DNA from: Butyrivibrio sp. VCB2006
GTDB taxonomy: Bacteria > Bacillota > Clostridia > Lachnospirales > Lachnospiraceae
NCBI RefSeq assembly: GCF_000420945.1
Contig: NZ_ATVX01000005.1
Span: 124,001-188,000, forward strand
Direction: 5' to 3'
DNA: 64,000 nt
The notes beneath the pieces were generated by a model. The model was not told where the DNA came from. It saw only the letters and a program-made list of their open reading frames with translations, and did not search any database. Positions 54,577-63,263 of the stretch are shown here, piece after piece (position 1 is the stretch's first letter; each line of letters opens with the position of its first letter). Made by a program: the position numbers and the translations under genes.

Positions 54577-56520
54577 ATGTGTGGAATTTGCGGATACATA
54601 TCTAAAAAGAGAATATCAGAAGATGACCTCAGGATCATGAATGATACCATGTATCATCGTGGTCCTAATGATAGTGGTGTTGCTATCTATGAGGGAACCG
54701 ATGGTTACAGCATCGGCCTTGCCCAGAGAAGACTTTCGATACTTGATCTTTCTCCTCTTGGTCATCAGCCAATGCATTCGGAAAATGGCAGAATAACCAT
54801 TGTCTTCAACGGTGAGATATATAATTTCCTCGAGCTTAAAGAAGAACTTAACGGATACCCTTTTAAGTCAAACTGCGACACTGAGGTAATCATTGCGGCA
54901 TACCTTCGCTGGGGCATTCAGATGGTGGACCATATCCATGGTATGTTTGCTATAGCTCTCTATGATAGGGAAACTCAGGATGTTTACCTGATAAGAGACA
55001 GAATAGGTAAGAAACCACTCTTTTACTGGATTGATAATAACAATATCGTATTTGCCTCAGAGCTTAAGCCTATTATGAAGTGCCCCGGATTTAAGGGAGA
55101 AATCAGAAGACAGCTCCTTCCAAGATATCTGTATCAGCAGTATATAATGGCTCCCGATACAATTTTTGAGAATGTGTACAAGCTTGAACCCGGTACAATT
55201 CTCAAGTTCAGAAACGGAAATATCAAAAAGTGGAAATATTGGGATGTTAAAGAAGTTTACGCAAGGGAAAGTGCAAACCCTGTAACCAGCTATGAAGAGG
55301 CCAAAGAGGGCCTTAAGCAGCGCCTTAGACATTCCGTTGCCGGAAGAATGATAGCTGACGTGCCTCTAGGAACATTCCTGTCAGGCGGATATGATTCATC
55401 TCTTGTAACAGCGATTGCACAGGAACTTTCAGATAAGCCTGTAAAAACATTTTGTATTGGCTTTGATGTTCCTCAGTATAACGAGGCTGCTTATGCCAAG
55501 GAGGTAGCTGCCCACCTTGGATGTGACCATACAGAACTCTATATTTCGGAAAAAGAGATGTTCGAGCTGGTCAGCAGTATTCCGCAGTATTATGATGAGC
55601 CTTTCGCAGACAACTCAGAAATCCCATCAATGCTGGTGTGTAAGCTGGCTAAAAAAGATGTAACAGTTGCTCTTTCAGGTGACGGTGGAGATGAGTTCTT
55701 CTGCGGTTATAATATTTATGACAACGTAAGACAGGCACAGATGCTTGAGATTCCGGGAGCAATCGTAAACGGGATCGGCAAGATACCTGTTCCCGGTGGC
55801 AGACTGATTGATAAGATGCCATTCAGGGTTAAGGTGGTTGCCGGAAACAGAGATCCGGAGACCAAGACACAGCTTGTTTCCGAAGGATATGTAAGAGCAT
55901 CCCATGCTTTTATTACAGGACAGGAAACCCTGGATATTCCAATGACAGCAAGGCAGTATCTGGAGACAGATTATAATCTTGGGGATAATATTGCTCCTGT
56001 TCTTTATCCTATGGAGTCCATATATAAGGTGGATAACTTCCAGGTCAGAAGGATGCTTCTTGATATGGATACTTATCTTCCTGAGGATATTCTGGTTAAG
56101 ATGGACAGAGCTTCCATGAAGTATTCGTTGGAGGCCAGATGCCCGATCATGGATACTGATGTAATGGAGTATTCCTTCAGAATACCTCATAAGTTCAAGT
56201 ATTGTAATGGCGATAAGAAGCATATCCTCAAGGATATTGCTTATGATTACATTCCTAAGGAGCTTTTGGACAGACCAAAGACAGGTTTTGGTGTTCCTAT
56301 GGATCAGTGGCTCAGAGGCCCTTTAAGGGAGCAGCTGCTTGATTACAGTAGTACGTCCTTCCTTAAAAAGCAGGGAGTATTTGATCCGGATTATGTATCC
56401 AGATTTATAAACAACTACGTAGTAAACGGAGATGCCGGCCCGGCAACAGGTGCAAACTACAGTAAGATTGCCTGGTCATTCTATATTTTCCAGCAATGGT
56501 ATAACTACCACATTTTATGA
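54577..56520 (+). CDS. asnB: Asparagine synthase-like glutamine amidotransferase
   Basis: The 647-residue protein has an N-terminal class II glutaminase domain with nucleophile Cys2 (MCGICGYISKK), RRLSILDLS, FNGEIYNFLE and a C-D-T-E-V segment, and a synthetase domain whose PP-loop is FLSGGYDSSL (269-275), with SGDGGDEFFCGY later. In glycan loci such enzymes amidate sugar carboxylates to uronamides or act on side-chain acids. With TviB/TviC upstream, amidation of a HexNAcA residue is the likely role, in place of free asparagine synthesis. Tyr replaces the usual Ile in the PP-loop. Overlaps the next GT4 by ATGA. Confidence 0.87.
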   Translation: MCGICGYISKKRISEDDLRIMNDTMYHRGPNDSGVAIYEGTDGYSIGLAQRRLSILDLSPLGHQPMHSENGRITIVFNGEIYNFLELKEELNGYPFKSNCDTEVIIAAYLRWGIQMVDHIHGMFAIALYDRETQDVYLIRDRIGKKPLFYWIDNNNIVFASELKPIMKCPGFKGEIRRQLLPRYLYQQYIMAPDTIFENVYKLEPGTILKFRNGNIKKWKYWDVKEVYARESANPVTSYEEAKEGLKQRLRHSVAGRMIADVPLGTFLSGGYDSSLVTAIAQELSDKPVKTFCIGFDVPQYNEAAYAKEVAAHLGCDHTELYISEKEMFELVSSIPQYYDEPFADNSEIPSMLVCKLAKKDVTVALSGDGGDEFFCGYNIYDNVRQAQMLEIPGAIVNGIGKIPVPGGRLIDKMPFRVKVVAGNRDPETKTQLVSEGYVRASHAFITGQETLDIPMTARQYLETDYNLGDNIAPVLYPMESIYKVDNFQVRRMLLDMDTYLPEDILVKMDRASMKYSLEARCPIMDTDVMEYSFRIPHKFKYCNGDKKHILKDIAYDYIPKELLDRPKTGFGVPMDQWLRGPLREQLLDYSSTSFLKKQGVFDPDYVSRFINNYVVNGDAGPATGANYSKIAWSFYIFQQWYNYHIL

Positions 56521-57749
56521 TGACTAATAACAAAGCAAGCAAAAAGCATATAGCCATGTATATAGGATCTCTTCAAAAGGGCGGTGCAGAGAGAGTAATG
56601 GTAAATCTGGCGGAGTATTTTTGGAGCCAGGGCTACAAGGTTACTTTTGTTACTACCTATCTTGCCCATGAAGAGTATCAGGTTGAGCACGCCTGCTGGA
56701 AGGTGGTTCCTGCAGGAGCCGACGGTGCAACTTTAGCCTGCGACACAGAGGAAAACCCTGTCTGGGTAAACCTTGAAGGCGACGAGAAGGGCGGAATACG
56801 AAGAGTCTTTTCTGCACTTCTTAAGGAGGAGCAGAAGAGCAGGGCAGCCAATCTTAAGCTTAGAAAAGAAAAGCTTCGGAAAATCTGGAAAGAGCTTAAA
56901 CCTGACATTGTTCTTAGCTTTATAGGCAAGAATAATATCATGGCACTTTCGACAGCAACCAGAGAGGATATCAAGGTTGTTGTATCTGTTCGTGCCGATC
57001 CCTATATGGAGTATGATACAAAGGCACTTAAGACCGGAATGCTGATGACCTTCGGGAAGGCAGCAGGTGTCGTTGTGCAGACCACTCAGGCAGAAAAGTT
57101 TTTCCCTGCCTACATCAGGAGAAAATGTACTATACTCCCCAACTCTATAAATCCATCCTTTATCAGGAAAAGATATGTAGGGGAAAGGGAAAAAAGTATT
57201 GTTATGGTGGGAAGGCTTGATGAGAACAAAAATCAGGCCATGGTAATGGAAGCTTTCTCTGAGATTGTTCGTGAAGGCTTTAGCGACTATAAACTTAAGC
57301 TTTACGGAGATGGCCCTGACAGGCTTAAACTGCAGCGACTTGCAGTGTCTCTGGGAATTGGCTCCAATGTAGAGTTTGCAGGCAACGTTGAACACGTTGC
57401 AGAACACATAGAGAAGGCAGCCATGTTTGTTCTGGCTTCAAGCCAGGAGGGTATGCCTAACGCTCTTATAGAGGCAATGAGTCTTGGACTTCCATGCATT
57501 TCTACAGATTGCCCCTGCGGCGGACCAAGGGATTTGATTGAAGACGGTAAAACTGGTCTTCTTGTTCCTGTTGCAGATAAGGATGCTATGAAGATGGCAA
57601 TTTTGCGTCTTATCAAGAATAAAGAAATGGCCGACAAGATTGGCCAAAATGCTACCTATGTTCAGGGCGAATACAGTCCTGAAGAAGTTAATAGGAAATG
57701 GAAAGAGTATTTTGAAGAGATACTCGCAAAGAAAAAGGGAAAAGCTTAA
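56517..57749 (+). CDS. GT4 family glycosyltransferase with N-terminal insertion
   Basis: The 410-residue protein has KKHIAMYIGSLQKGGAERVMV, LSFIGKNNIMALSTATR, VVSVRADPYMEYD, VMVGRLDENKNQAMVMEAF, KLYGDGPDRLKLQ and LASSQEGMPNALIEAMSLGLP (E-x7-E) with STDCPCGGPRDLI. Compared with its paralogue at 53455 it carries about 45 extra residues (roughly 53-98) between the first beta strands and the acceptor loop, rich in Lys/Glu. That insertion may set acceptor specificity. Coupled to both neighbours. Confidence 0.87.
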   Translation: MMTNNKASKKHIAMYIGSLQKGGAERVMVNLAEYFWSQGYKVTFVTTYLAHEEYQVEHACWKVVPAGADGATLACDTEENPVWVNLEGDEKGGIRRVFSALLKEEQKSRAANLKLRKEKLRKIWKELKPDIVLSFIGKNNIMALSTATREDIKVVVSVRADPYMEYDTKALKTGMLMTFGKAAGVVVQTTQAEKFFPAYIRRKCTILPNSINPSFIRKRYVGEREKSIVMVGRLDENKNQAMVMEAFSEIVREGFSDYKLKLYGDGPDRLKLQRLAVSLGIGSNVEFAGNVEHVAEHIEKAAMFVLASSQEGMPNALIEAMSLGLPCISTDCPCGGPRDLIEDGKTGLLVPVADKDAMKMAILRLIKNKEMADKIGQNATYVQGEYSPEEVNRKWKEYFEEILAKKKGKA

Positions 57750-59269
57750 TGCAGTTTAATTCTTATATTTTTATACTGTGCTTTTTGCCTCTCGCACTGA
57801 TCATATACTTTGCGCTTCACCATTTCGGCAAGGATAAATGGGCCAAGGCATACCTTCTTGGTATGAGCCTTTGGTTCTATGGCTATTTTAATGCTTCATA
57901 TCTTGCCATCATATGCGTGAGTATTTGTGTGAACTTCCTGATATCCAGGAGGATGGCAAACGCAGCTGCTAAAAATAAAAAAGGTTATCTTTGGGTAGGC
58001 ATAGTATTTAACGTGGCTCTGATTTTTTACTTTAAGTACTATGACTTCTTTTTGAGTAATATAAATACAGTTTTCAGAACTGATTTTGTTCTTAGAAATA
58101 TAATGCTTCCTCTGGGAATCAGCTTTTTTACATTCCAGCAGATATCCTTCGTTGTGGATTCCTATAAGGGGGAGACAAAAGATTATTCTTTCCTGGACTA
58201 TGCTCTTTTTGTATCCTTTTTCCCACAGCTTGTTGCAGGTCCTATAGTTCTTCATTCTGAGTTGATTCCACAGTTTAAGGATAAGAAAAATTGGTCTGTT
58301 AATTTTGATAATCTCTCGGAGGGCCTTATTCTATTTACCAGAGGTCTTGCGAAAAAGATACTGATAGCGGATACTTTTGGAAACGCAGTTGATTTCGGCT
58401 TTTCAAAGGCAGCACTGTATGCTACCGGTGAAAATGCGCTTACTCCAAGAGAAATAATGATTGTTATGCTGGCCTATACATTCCAGATTTATTTTGATTT
58501 CAGCGGATACAGTGATATGGCCACTGGTCTTGGAAGATTGTTTAATTTCAAGATTCCAATGAACTTCAATTCTCCTTACAAGGCTTTATCCGTTGCTGAT
58601 TTCTGGAAGCGATGGCATATGACTCTTACCAGATTCCTTACGAATTATATCTATATTCCTCTTGGTGGAAACAGAAAGGGTAAGGTAAGAACATATATCA
58701 ATGTAATGATAGTATTTCTTATAAGCGGATTGTGGCATGGGGCCAACTGGACCTTCATTCTTTGGGGTGTTATCCATGGTCTTGGCCAGTGCTTCAATAA
58801 GCTGACTCATGGGTTGTACGTGAAAATATGTGATACTCTTAATAAGCTTAAAACAGGCCGTCTGTGGCTCTTTGTACTTAAGGTGGTCCAGTGGTGCGTT
58901 ACCTTTGTATTTATTAATGTGACATGGCTTTTGTTTAGGGCAGATAGTGTTAAACAGTTCCTCGAGCTGATAAAGAGACTCTTTGTTCCTTACTATTATT
59001 TGGGAGATGAGGTACTGGAGTATTTCAGAATTCCCAAAATCAGGTATTTGTTTGCACTTATAGGTGCAAATCCTTCAGAGCATTGGACACTGATTTTCTG
59101 TACCGTTTTCATAATGCTTATGGCACTGATCCTGGTACTGGCCTTTCCGAATAATTACGAGAGCAAGAAAAAAAGAAATGTATGGAACCTTGTGGGTACC
59201 TGCGTTCTCTTTGTAATATGCGTTCTGTCTCTTGGCAAAGTATCAACGTTTTTGTATTTTAATTTTTGA
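57749..59269 (+). CDS. MBOAT-family O-acyltransferase (AlgI/DltB-like)
   Basis: The 506-residue protein has about eleven hydrophobic segments. Family motifs are MLPLGISFFTFQQISFVVD, FFPQLVAGPIVLHSE, YTFQIYFDFSGYSDMATGLG, FWKRWHMTLTRFL and SGLWHGANWTFILWG with the active-site histidine at residue 330. AlgI- and DltB-type enzymes move an acyl group, usually acetyl, across the membrane to a partner SGNH protein; the gene for such a partner follows. Its ATG shares a base with the preceding stop. Confidence 0.92.
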   Translation: MQFNSYIFILCFLPLALIIYFALHHFGKDKWAKAYLLGMSLWFYGYFNASYLAIICVSICVNFLISRRMANAAAKNKKGYLWVGIVFNVALIFYFKYYDFFLSNINTVFRTDFVLRNIMLPLGISFFTFQQISFVVDSYKGETKDYSFLDYALFVSFFPQLVAGPIVLHSELIPQFKDKKNWSVNFDNLSEGLILFTRGLAKKILIADTFGNAVDFGFSKAALYATGENALTPREIMIVMLAYTFQIYFDFSGYSDMATGLGRLFNFKIPMNFNSPYKALSVADFWKRWHMTLTRFLTNYIYIPLGGNRKGKVRTYINVMIVFLISGLWHGANWTFILWGVIHGLGQCFNKLTHGLYVKICDTLNKLKTGRLWLFVLKVVQWCVTFVFINVTWLLFRADSVKQFLELIKRLFVPYYYLGDEVLEYFRIPKIRYLFALIGANPSEHWTLIFCTVFIMLMALILVLAFPNNYESKKKRNVWNLVGTCVLFVICVLSLGKVSTFLYFNF

Positions 59270-59297
59270 TTTTATAGTTTGAACTGATGAGGAAATA

Positions 59298-60392
59298 ATG
59301 TCGGGTAAAAAGTTCTTTATCACAAGTTTAATATTGATATTGGGAATCTTCCTGCTTTTTGGCGGCATGGTTTTCTATATTGATCCGTTTTTCCACTATA
59401 GAGCCCCAAATGGCAAGTTCTATTATGAGCTCTATGAGCAAAGATCTCAGAATGATGGAATTACCAAGTACTTTGATTATGATTCTATGATCATAGGAAC
59501 CTCCATGGCAGAGAATTTTAAGGCTTCTCTTTTTGATGAACTTATGGGTACTAATTCCGTTAAGGTTTCCTATTCAGGTGCTACCTACAAGGAACTTAAT
59601 GATGACCTTATGGTTGCCTATAGATCAGGGCATGACCCCAAATATGTTCTAAGGCCCCTGGATTATTCTCTACTGGTGGTGGATAAGGATGAAATAAGAA
59701 CTGATATGGGAGAGTATCCTGTATGGCTTACAAACAGTAATCCCTTTGATGATGTGAAATACCTGCTGAACAGAGATGTTATAATTAACTATACTCTTCC
59801 TGTAATCCTAAGGTACATCAGGGGCGTAGAAGGTGGATATACTAGTTTCGATGAGTATAGCTACACCGGAGACAATAATGTTTTCAGTAAAGAACTGATA
59901 CTTCAGAATGTGCAAGAATTCACGCAGGGCGCGGAGGTTGCACCTACAAGTGAAGATTACACAATACTCACGGAGAATATGGAACAGAATGTGGTGTCGC
60001 TTGCCAGAATGCACCCTGAGACAACATTTCTGTATTTCTTTCCACCCTATTCAATGGCATATTGGGGCGGACTTAGAAGTGAGGGTAAGTTAAATCAGAT
60101 GCTGGAGTACAAAAAGGCAGCAATAGAGCAGATGCTTGAGTGTGATAACATTCATATTTACAGCTTCACTCTTTTTACTGATATTACTACCAATCTTGAT
60201 AATTATAGGGACGTAGCCCATTACTGTCCCGAAGTTAATGATTTTATCATGAAGAATATTGCTGATGGGGAAGAAGCACAGCAGAGTGAATACACAGGAT
60301 TTGGCAGGATTACAGCCGGCAATAAGGATGAATATCTTTTGATGGAAAAAGAGTATTTGAATTCCTTTGACTATGGTCAACTTCTTAAATGA
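59298..60392 (+). CDS. SGNH/DltD/AlgX-like O-acyltransferase partner of MBOAT
   Basis: The 364-residue protein has one N-terminal membrane anchor (about 6-28) and an extracytoplasmic domain. DYDSMIIGTSMAENF contains a G-T-S nucleophile motif (Ser69) and YRDVAHYCPEVND supplies Asp305 and His308 spaced D-x-x-H as in SGNH enzymes. The gene follows the MBOAT gene at 28 bp, as in alginate and cell-wall O-acetylation pairs. It probably transfers acetyl from the MBOAT channel to the exported polysaccharide. Confidence 0.82.
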   Translation: MSGKKFFITSLILILGIFLLFGGMVFYIDPFFHYRAPNGKFYYELYEQRSQNDGITKYFDYDSMIIGTSMAENFKASLFDELMGTNSVKVSYSGATYKELNDDLMVAYRSGHDPKYVLRPLDYSLLVVDKDEIRTDMGEYPVWLTNSNPFDDVKYLLNRDVIINYTLPVILRYIRGVEGGYTSFDEYSYTGDNNVFSKELILQNVQEFTQGAEVAPTSEDYTILTENMEQNVVSLARMHPETTFLYFFPPYSMAYWGGLRSEGKLNQMLEYKKAAIEQMLECDNIHIYSFTLFTDITTNLDNYRDVAHYCPEVNDFIMKNIADGEEAQQSEYTGFGRITAGNKDEYLLMEKEYLNSFDYGQLLK

Positions 60393-60404
60393 TGAGGAAA
60401 GTTT

Positions 60405-62288
60405 ATGTGCGGAATAGCGGGACTTATTAGGTACAAAAAGGATGCAAAAGAAAATATACAGAAGATGAATGACAGGATGATCCACAGAGGACCTGATGCA
60501 GATGGCGTATTTATCAGCCAGGATGGCAAGGTTGCTCTTGGACACAGAAGACTGTCTATTCTGGACCTGTCACAAAATGGTGCCCAGCCCATGGTCTCCC
60601 ACAGCGGCAGACTGGTGATGGTCTATAACGGAGAGATCTATAATAACAAAGTTCTGAAGGACAGGCTTGTTAGAGAAGGTAAAGTCACAGAGTTTAGGAG
60701 TACTTCCGATACGGAGGTCCTTCTGGAGGCCATTGAGCATTATGGAATAAAAGAAACCCTGACTCTTAGCAAGGGTATGTTTGGAATAGCTGTCTATGAT
60801 AAGGAGAAAAACACAGTAACTCTGGCGAGAGACAGAGTCGGTGAGAAACCTCTTTACTATGGAATTGTTGACGGTGCCTTTGCTTTTGCTTCTGACATTG
60901 GATGCCTTAGAGTTGTTGATGGTTTTGACAATGAGATAAATACTGATGTACTTGATATTTATTTTACAGAAGGCTACATCCCGGCGCCTTATTCAATCTA
61001 CAAGGGAATAAGCAAGCTGGAGGCCGGAACAATCCTCACTGTAGATGTTGACAGCTTTGAGACAAAGACTGAAAGCTACTGGTCCATGAAAGAGGTTGCC
61101 CATAAGGGACAGAGTAATCTTTTTACAGGTTCCAGAGAGGAAGCGGCAATTGAGCTGGAGAGACTGTTAAAGGAGTCCATCAAAGATCAGATGGTTGCTG
61201 ATGTTCCGGTTGGAGCATTTCTTTCTGCAGGAATAGACAGCAGCACTATAGTTGCGCTGATGCAGTCCATAGCACCGGGAAAGGTAAGATCCTTTACCAT
61301 CGGAATGGAGGATAAAGAATATAACGAAGCCCATATTGCTGCAGAAATAGCAAAACATTTAGGCACAACCCATACAGAGCAGTACATAACAGAAAAAGAT
61401 GCCAAGAATGTTATTCCGTCTCTTGCAAGAATGTTTGGTGAGCCTTTTGCAGACTCATCACAGATTCCCACATATCTGGTAAGCAAGATGACAAGGCAGC
61501 ATGTTACGGTATCTTTGTCCGGAGATGCCGGCGATGAGCTGTTTTGCGGATATACTTCCTATGATTCCATAAGCAGAATCTGGGGAAAGATGCATAATAT
61601 TCCATATTGGATCAGAAAACCGGCCAGCTCCATTGTGCTTCACAGTCCTCTTGCAAAGAAGGAAATCTATAGAATAAAGGGAACACTTCTCGGTGCAAAA
61701 GGCCCCTGTGACCTTCACAGAATGGAGCATGAGACGGATCCTTTGACAAAAGAAATTGCACTTACCCATAGCGGACTTCCTTACAAGTATACGCAGCTTG
61801 CCAATGACTTCATGAGCGAAGTTAATCATGAATGCATGCTGATGGATATGCTTGTGTATCACCCGGACGATATCCTGGTGAAGGTGGACAGAACAGCAAT
61901 GGCTGTTTCTCTTGAAACCAGAGTTCCTATGTTGGACAGGGATGTGGTGGAATTTGCCTGGTCACTTCCTATCGATTACCTTAGAAAAGACGGCGTTGGT
62001 AAGCTGGTACTTAGAGATGTTCTCTACAAGTATGTTCCAAGGGAAATGATGGAGAGGCCAAAAAAGGGATTTGCCATACCAATAGAAAAATGGCTTCTTG
62101 ATCCGGAACTTAGACCTTGGGCTGAAGATCTGCTTGATAAGGATAAGATAAGAGCTCAGGGAATACTTGATGCTGATGTTGTAGAGGGAATGTGGAGAGA
62201 TTTCACAGAAAGAGGAATCTACCGAATTCAGATATGGTACATTCTTATGTTCCAGCAGTGGTATGAAGCGGAATATGAGAGAAAATAA
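60405..62288 (+). CDS. asnB: Asparagine synthase-like glutamine amidotransferase (second copy)
   Basis: The 627-residue protein has Cys2 glutaminase (MCGIAGLIRYKK), GHRRLSILDLS, VYNGEIYNNKVL and TSDTEVLLEA, and a synthetase domain with FLSAGIDSSTIV (274-280) and LSGDAGDELFCGYTS. The second glycine of the usual S-G-G-x-D-S PP-loop is kept but the first is alanine. It is not a close copy of the enzyme at 54577, so the two may amidate different residues. AGGAAA precedes the ATG, and a transcription boundary follows. Confidence 0.87.
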   Translation: MCGIAGLIRYKKDAKENIQKMNDRMIHRGPDADGVFISQDGKVALGHRRLSILDLSQNGAQPMVSHSGRLVMVYNGEIYNNKVLKDRLVREGKVTEFRSTSDTEVLLEAIEHYGIKETLTLSKGMFGIAVYDKEKNTVTLARDRVGEKPLYYGIVDGAFAFASDIGCLRVVDGFDNEINTDVLDIYFTEGYIPAPYSIYKGISKLEAGTILTVDVDSFETKTESYWSMKEVAHKGQSNLFTGSREEAAIELERLLKESIKDQMVADVPVGAFLSAGIDSSTIVALMQSIAPGKVRSFTIGMEDKEYNEAHIAAEIAKHLGTTHTEQYITEKDAKNVIPSLARMFGEPFADSSQIPTYLVSKMTRQHVTVSLSGDAGDELFCGYTSYDSISRIWGKMHNIPYWIRKPASSIVLHSPLAKKEIYRIKGTLLGAKGPCDLHRMEHETDPLTKEIALTHSGLPYKYTQLANDFMSEVNHECMLMDMLVYHPDDILVKVDRTAMAVSLETRVPMLDRDVVEFAWSLPIDYLRKDGVGKLVLRDVLYKYVPREMMERPKKGFAIPIEKWLLDPELRPWAEDLLDKDKIRAQGILDADVVEGMWRDFTERGIYRIQIWYILMFQQWYEAEYERK

Positions 62289-62307
62289 AAGGCAGATAAT
62301 AAGTGGT

Positions 62308-62336
62308 TTGAGTAAAACAGCCTATTAGAGTATAAT
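62308..62336 (+). promoter_or_regulatory. Sigma-A-type promoter for the GT11/ABC genes
   Basis: TTGAGT (62308-62313), 17-bp spacer and perfect TATAAT (62331-62336). RNA would start near 62343, giving a leader of about 38 nt that includes GAGGGTGA (62366-62373) before the ATG at 62381. It is the best promoter in the right half of the window. Confidence 0.65.
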
Positions 62337-62380
62337 TAAACTGATTATTTGTGCAAATTTCTATTGAGGGTGACTAGTTT

Positions 62381-63253
62381 ATGATAATTATTCAGCTGAA
62401 GGGCGGAATGGGCAATCAGATGTTCCAGTACGCTTTATATAGGCAGCTCAAGAAGCTTGGCCGTGAAGTTAAGATCGATGACGTGACAGGATTTGTTGAC
62501 GACAAGCTTCGCATTCCTGTTTTGCAGAGATTTGGTATAGAGTATGACAGGGCCAGCAAGGCAGAAGTAGTTAAGCTTACTGATTCCAAGATGGATATTT
62601 TTAGCAGAATCAGAAGAAAGCTTACCGGCAGAAAGACCTTCAGGATAGATGAGGAAGAGGGAATGTTTGATCCCAGGATCCTTGAGGTTGAGGATGCTTA
62701 TCTTGTGGGCTACTGGCAGAGTGATAAATATTTTACCGATGAAGAGGTAGAAAGAGAGCTTAGAGATGCTTTCGAGAAGAGACCTCAGGATATCATGCAG
62801 GACAGCGTAAGCTGGACAATTCTGCAGCAAATAGAGTGCTGTGAGTCTGTAAGTCTTCATATCAGAAGAACAGATTATGTGGATGCGGAGCACAATCACA
62901 TTCACAATATTTGTACTGAAAAGTACTATAAGTCTGCAATTGATGAAGTGAGAAATACATATCCAAGTGCTGTATTCTTTATTTTTACAGATGATAAGGA
63001 ATGGTGCAGAGCCCATTTCAGAGGCCCGAATTTCTTTGTGGTTGATCTGGATGAGGATACCAATACTGATATTGCAGAGATGACTCTTATGAGCAGATGC
63101 AAGCACCACATAATGGCTAACAGTTCATTTAGCTGGTGGGCTACATGGCTTAACGATAATCCCAGTAAGATAGTTATTGCTCCGTCTAAGTGGATCAACA
63201 ACAGAAAGATGGACGATATCTATACTTCAAGGATGAAAAAGATAGCTATCTAA
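62381..63253 (+). CDS. GT11 alpha-1,2-fucosyltransferase-like glycosyltransferase
   Basis: The 290-residue protein begins IIIQLKGGMGNQMFQYALYR, the GT11 N-terminal signature, and has GYWQSDKYF, SLHIRRTDYVD (His160 onward, the H-x-R-R-x-D-Y GDP-fucose motif), and MANSSFSWWATWLND near the C-terminus. GT11 enzymes move L-fucose (rarely galactose) from GDP-fucose in alpha-1,2 linkage. The gmd-fcl operon at 330-2400 provides the donor. It is about 15 residues shorter than longer family members but all motifs are present. Confidence 0.92.
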   Translation: MIIIQLKGGMGNQMFQYALYRQLKKLGREVKIDDVTGFVDDKLRIPVLQRFGIEYDRASKAEVVKLTDSKMDIFSRIRRKLTGRKTFRIDEEEGMFDPRILEVEDAYLVGYWQSDKYFTDEEVERELRDAFEKRPQDIMQDSVSWTILQQIECCESVSLHIRRTDYVDAEHNHIHNICTEKYYKSAIDEVRNTYPSAVFFIFTDDKEWCRAHFRGPNFFVVDLDEDTNTDIAEMTLMSRCKHHIMANSSFSWWATWLNDNPSKIVIAPSKWINNRKMDDIYTSRMKKIAI

Positions 63254-63263
63254 AAGGAAAATT

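Noticed and set aside
56733-57407. A 224-codon minus-strand open frame.
   Set aside because: Antisense to a well-supported GT4 gene; cysteine- and histidine-rich nonsense composition typical of shadow frames.
62435-63109. A 224-codon minus-strand open frame.
   Set aside because: Antisense to the GT11 gene, whose motifs are complete; no promoter or ribosome site for the antisense frame.
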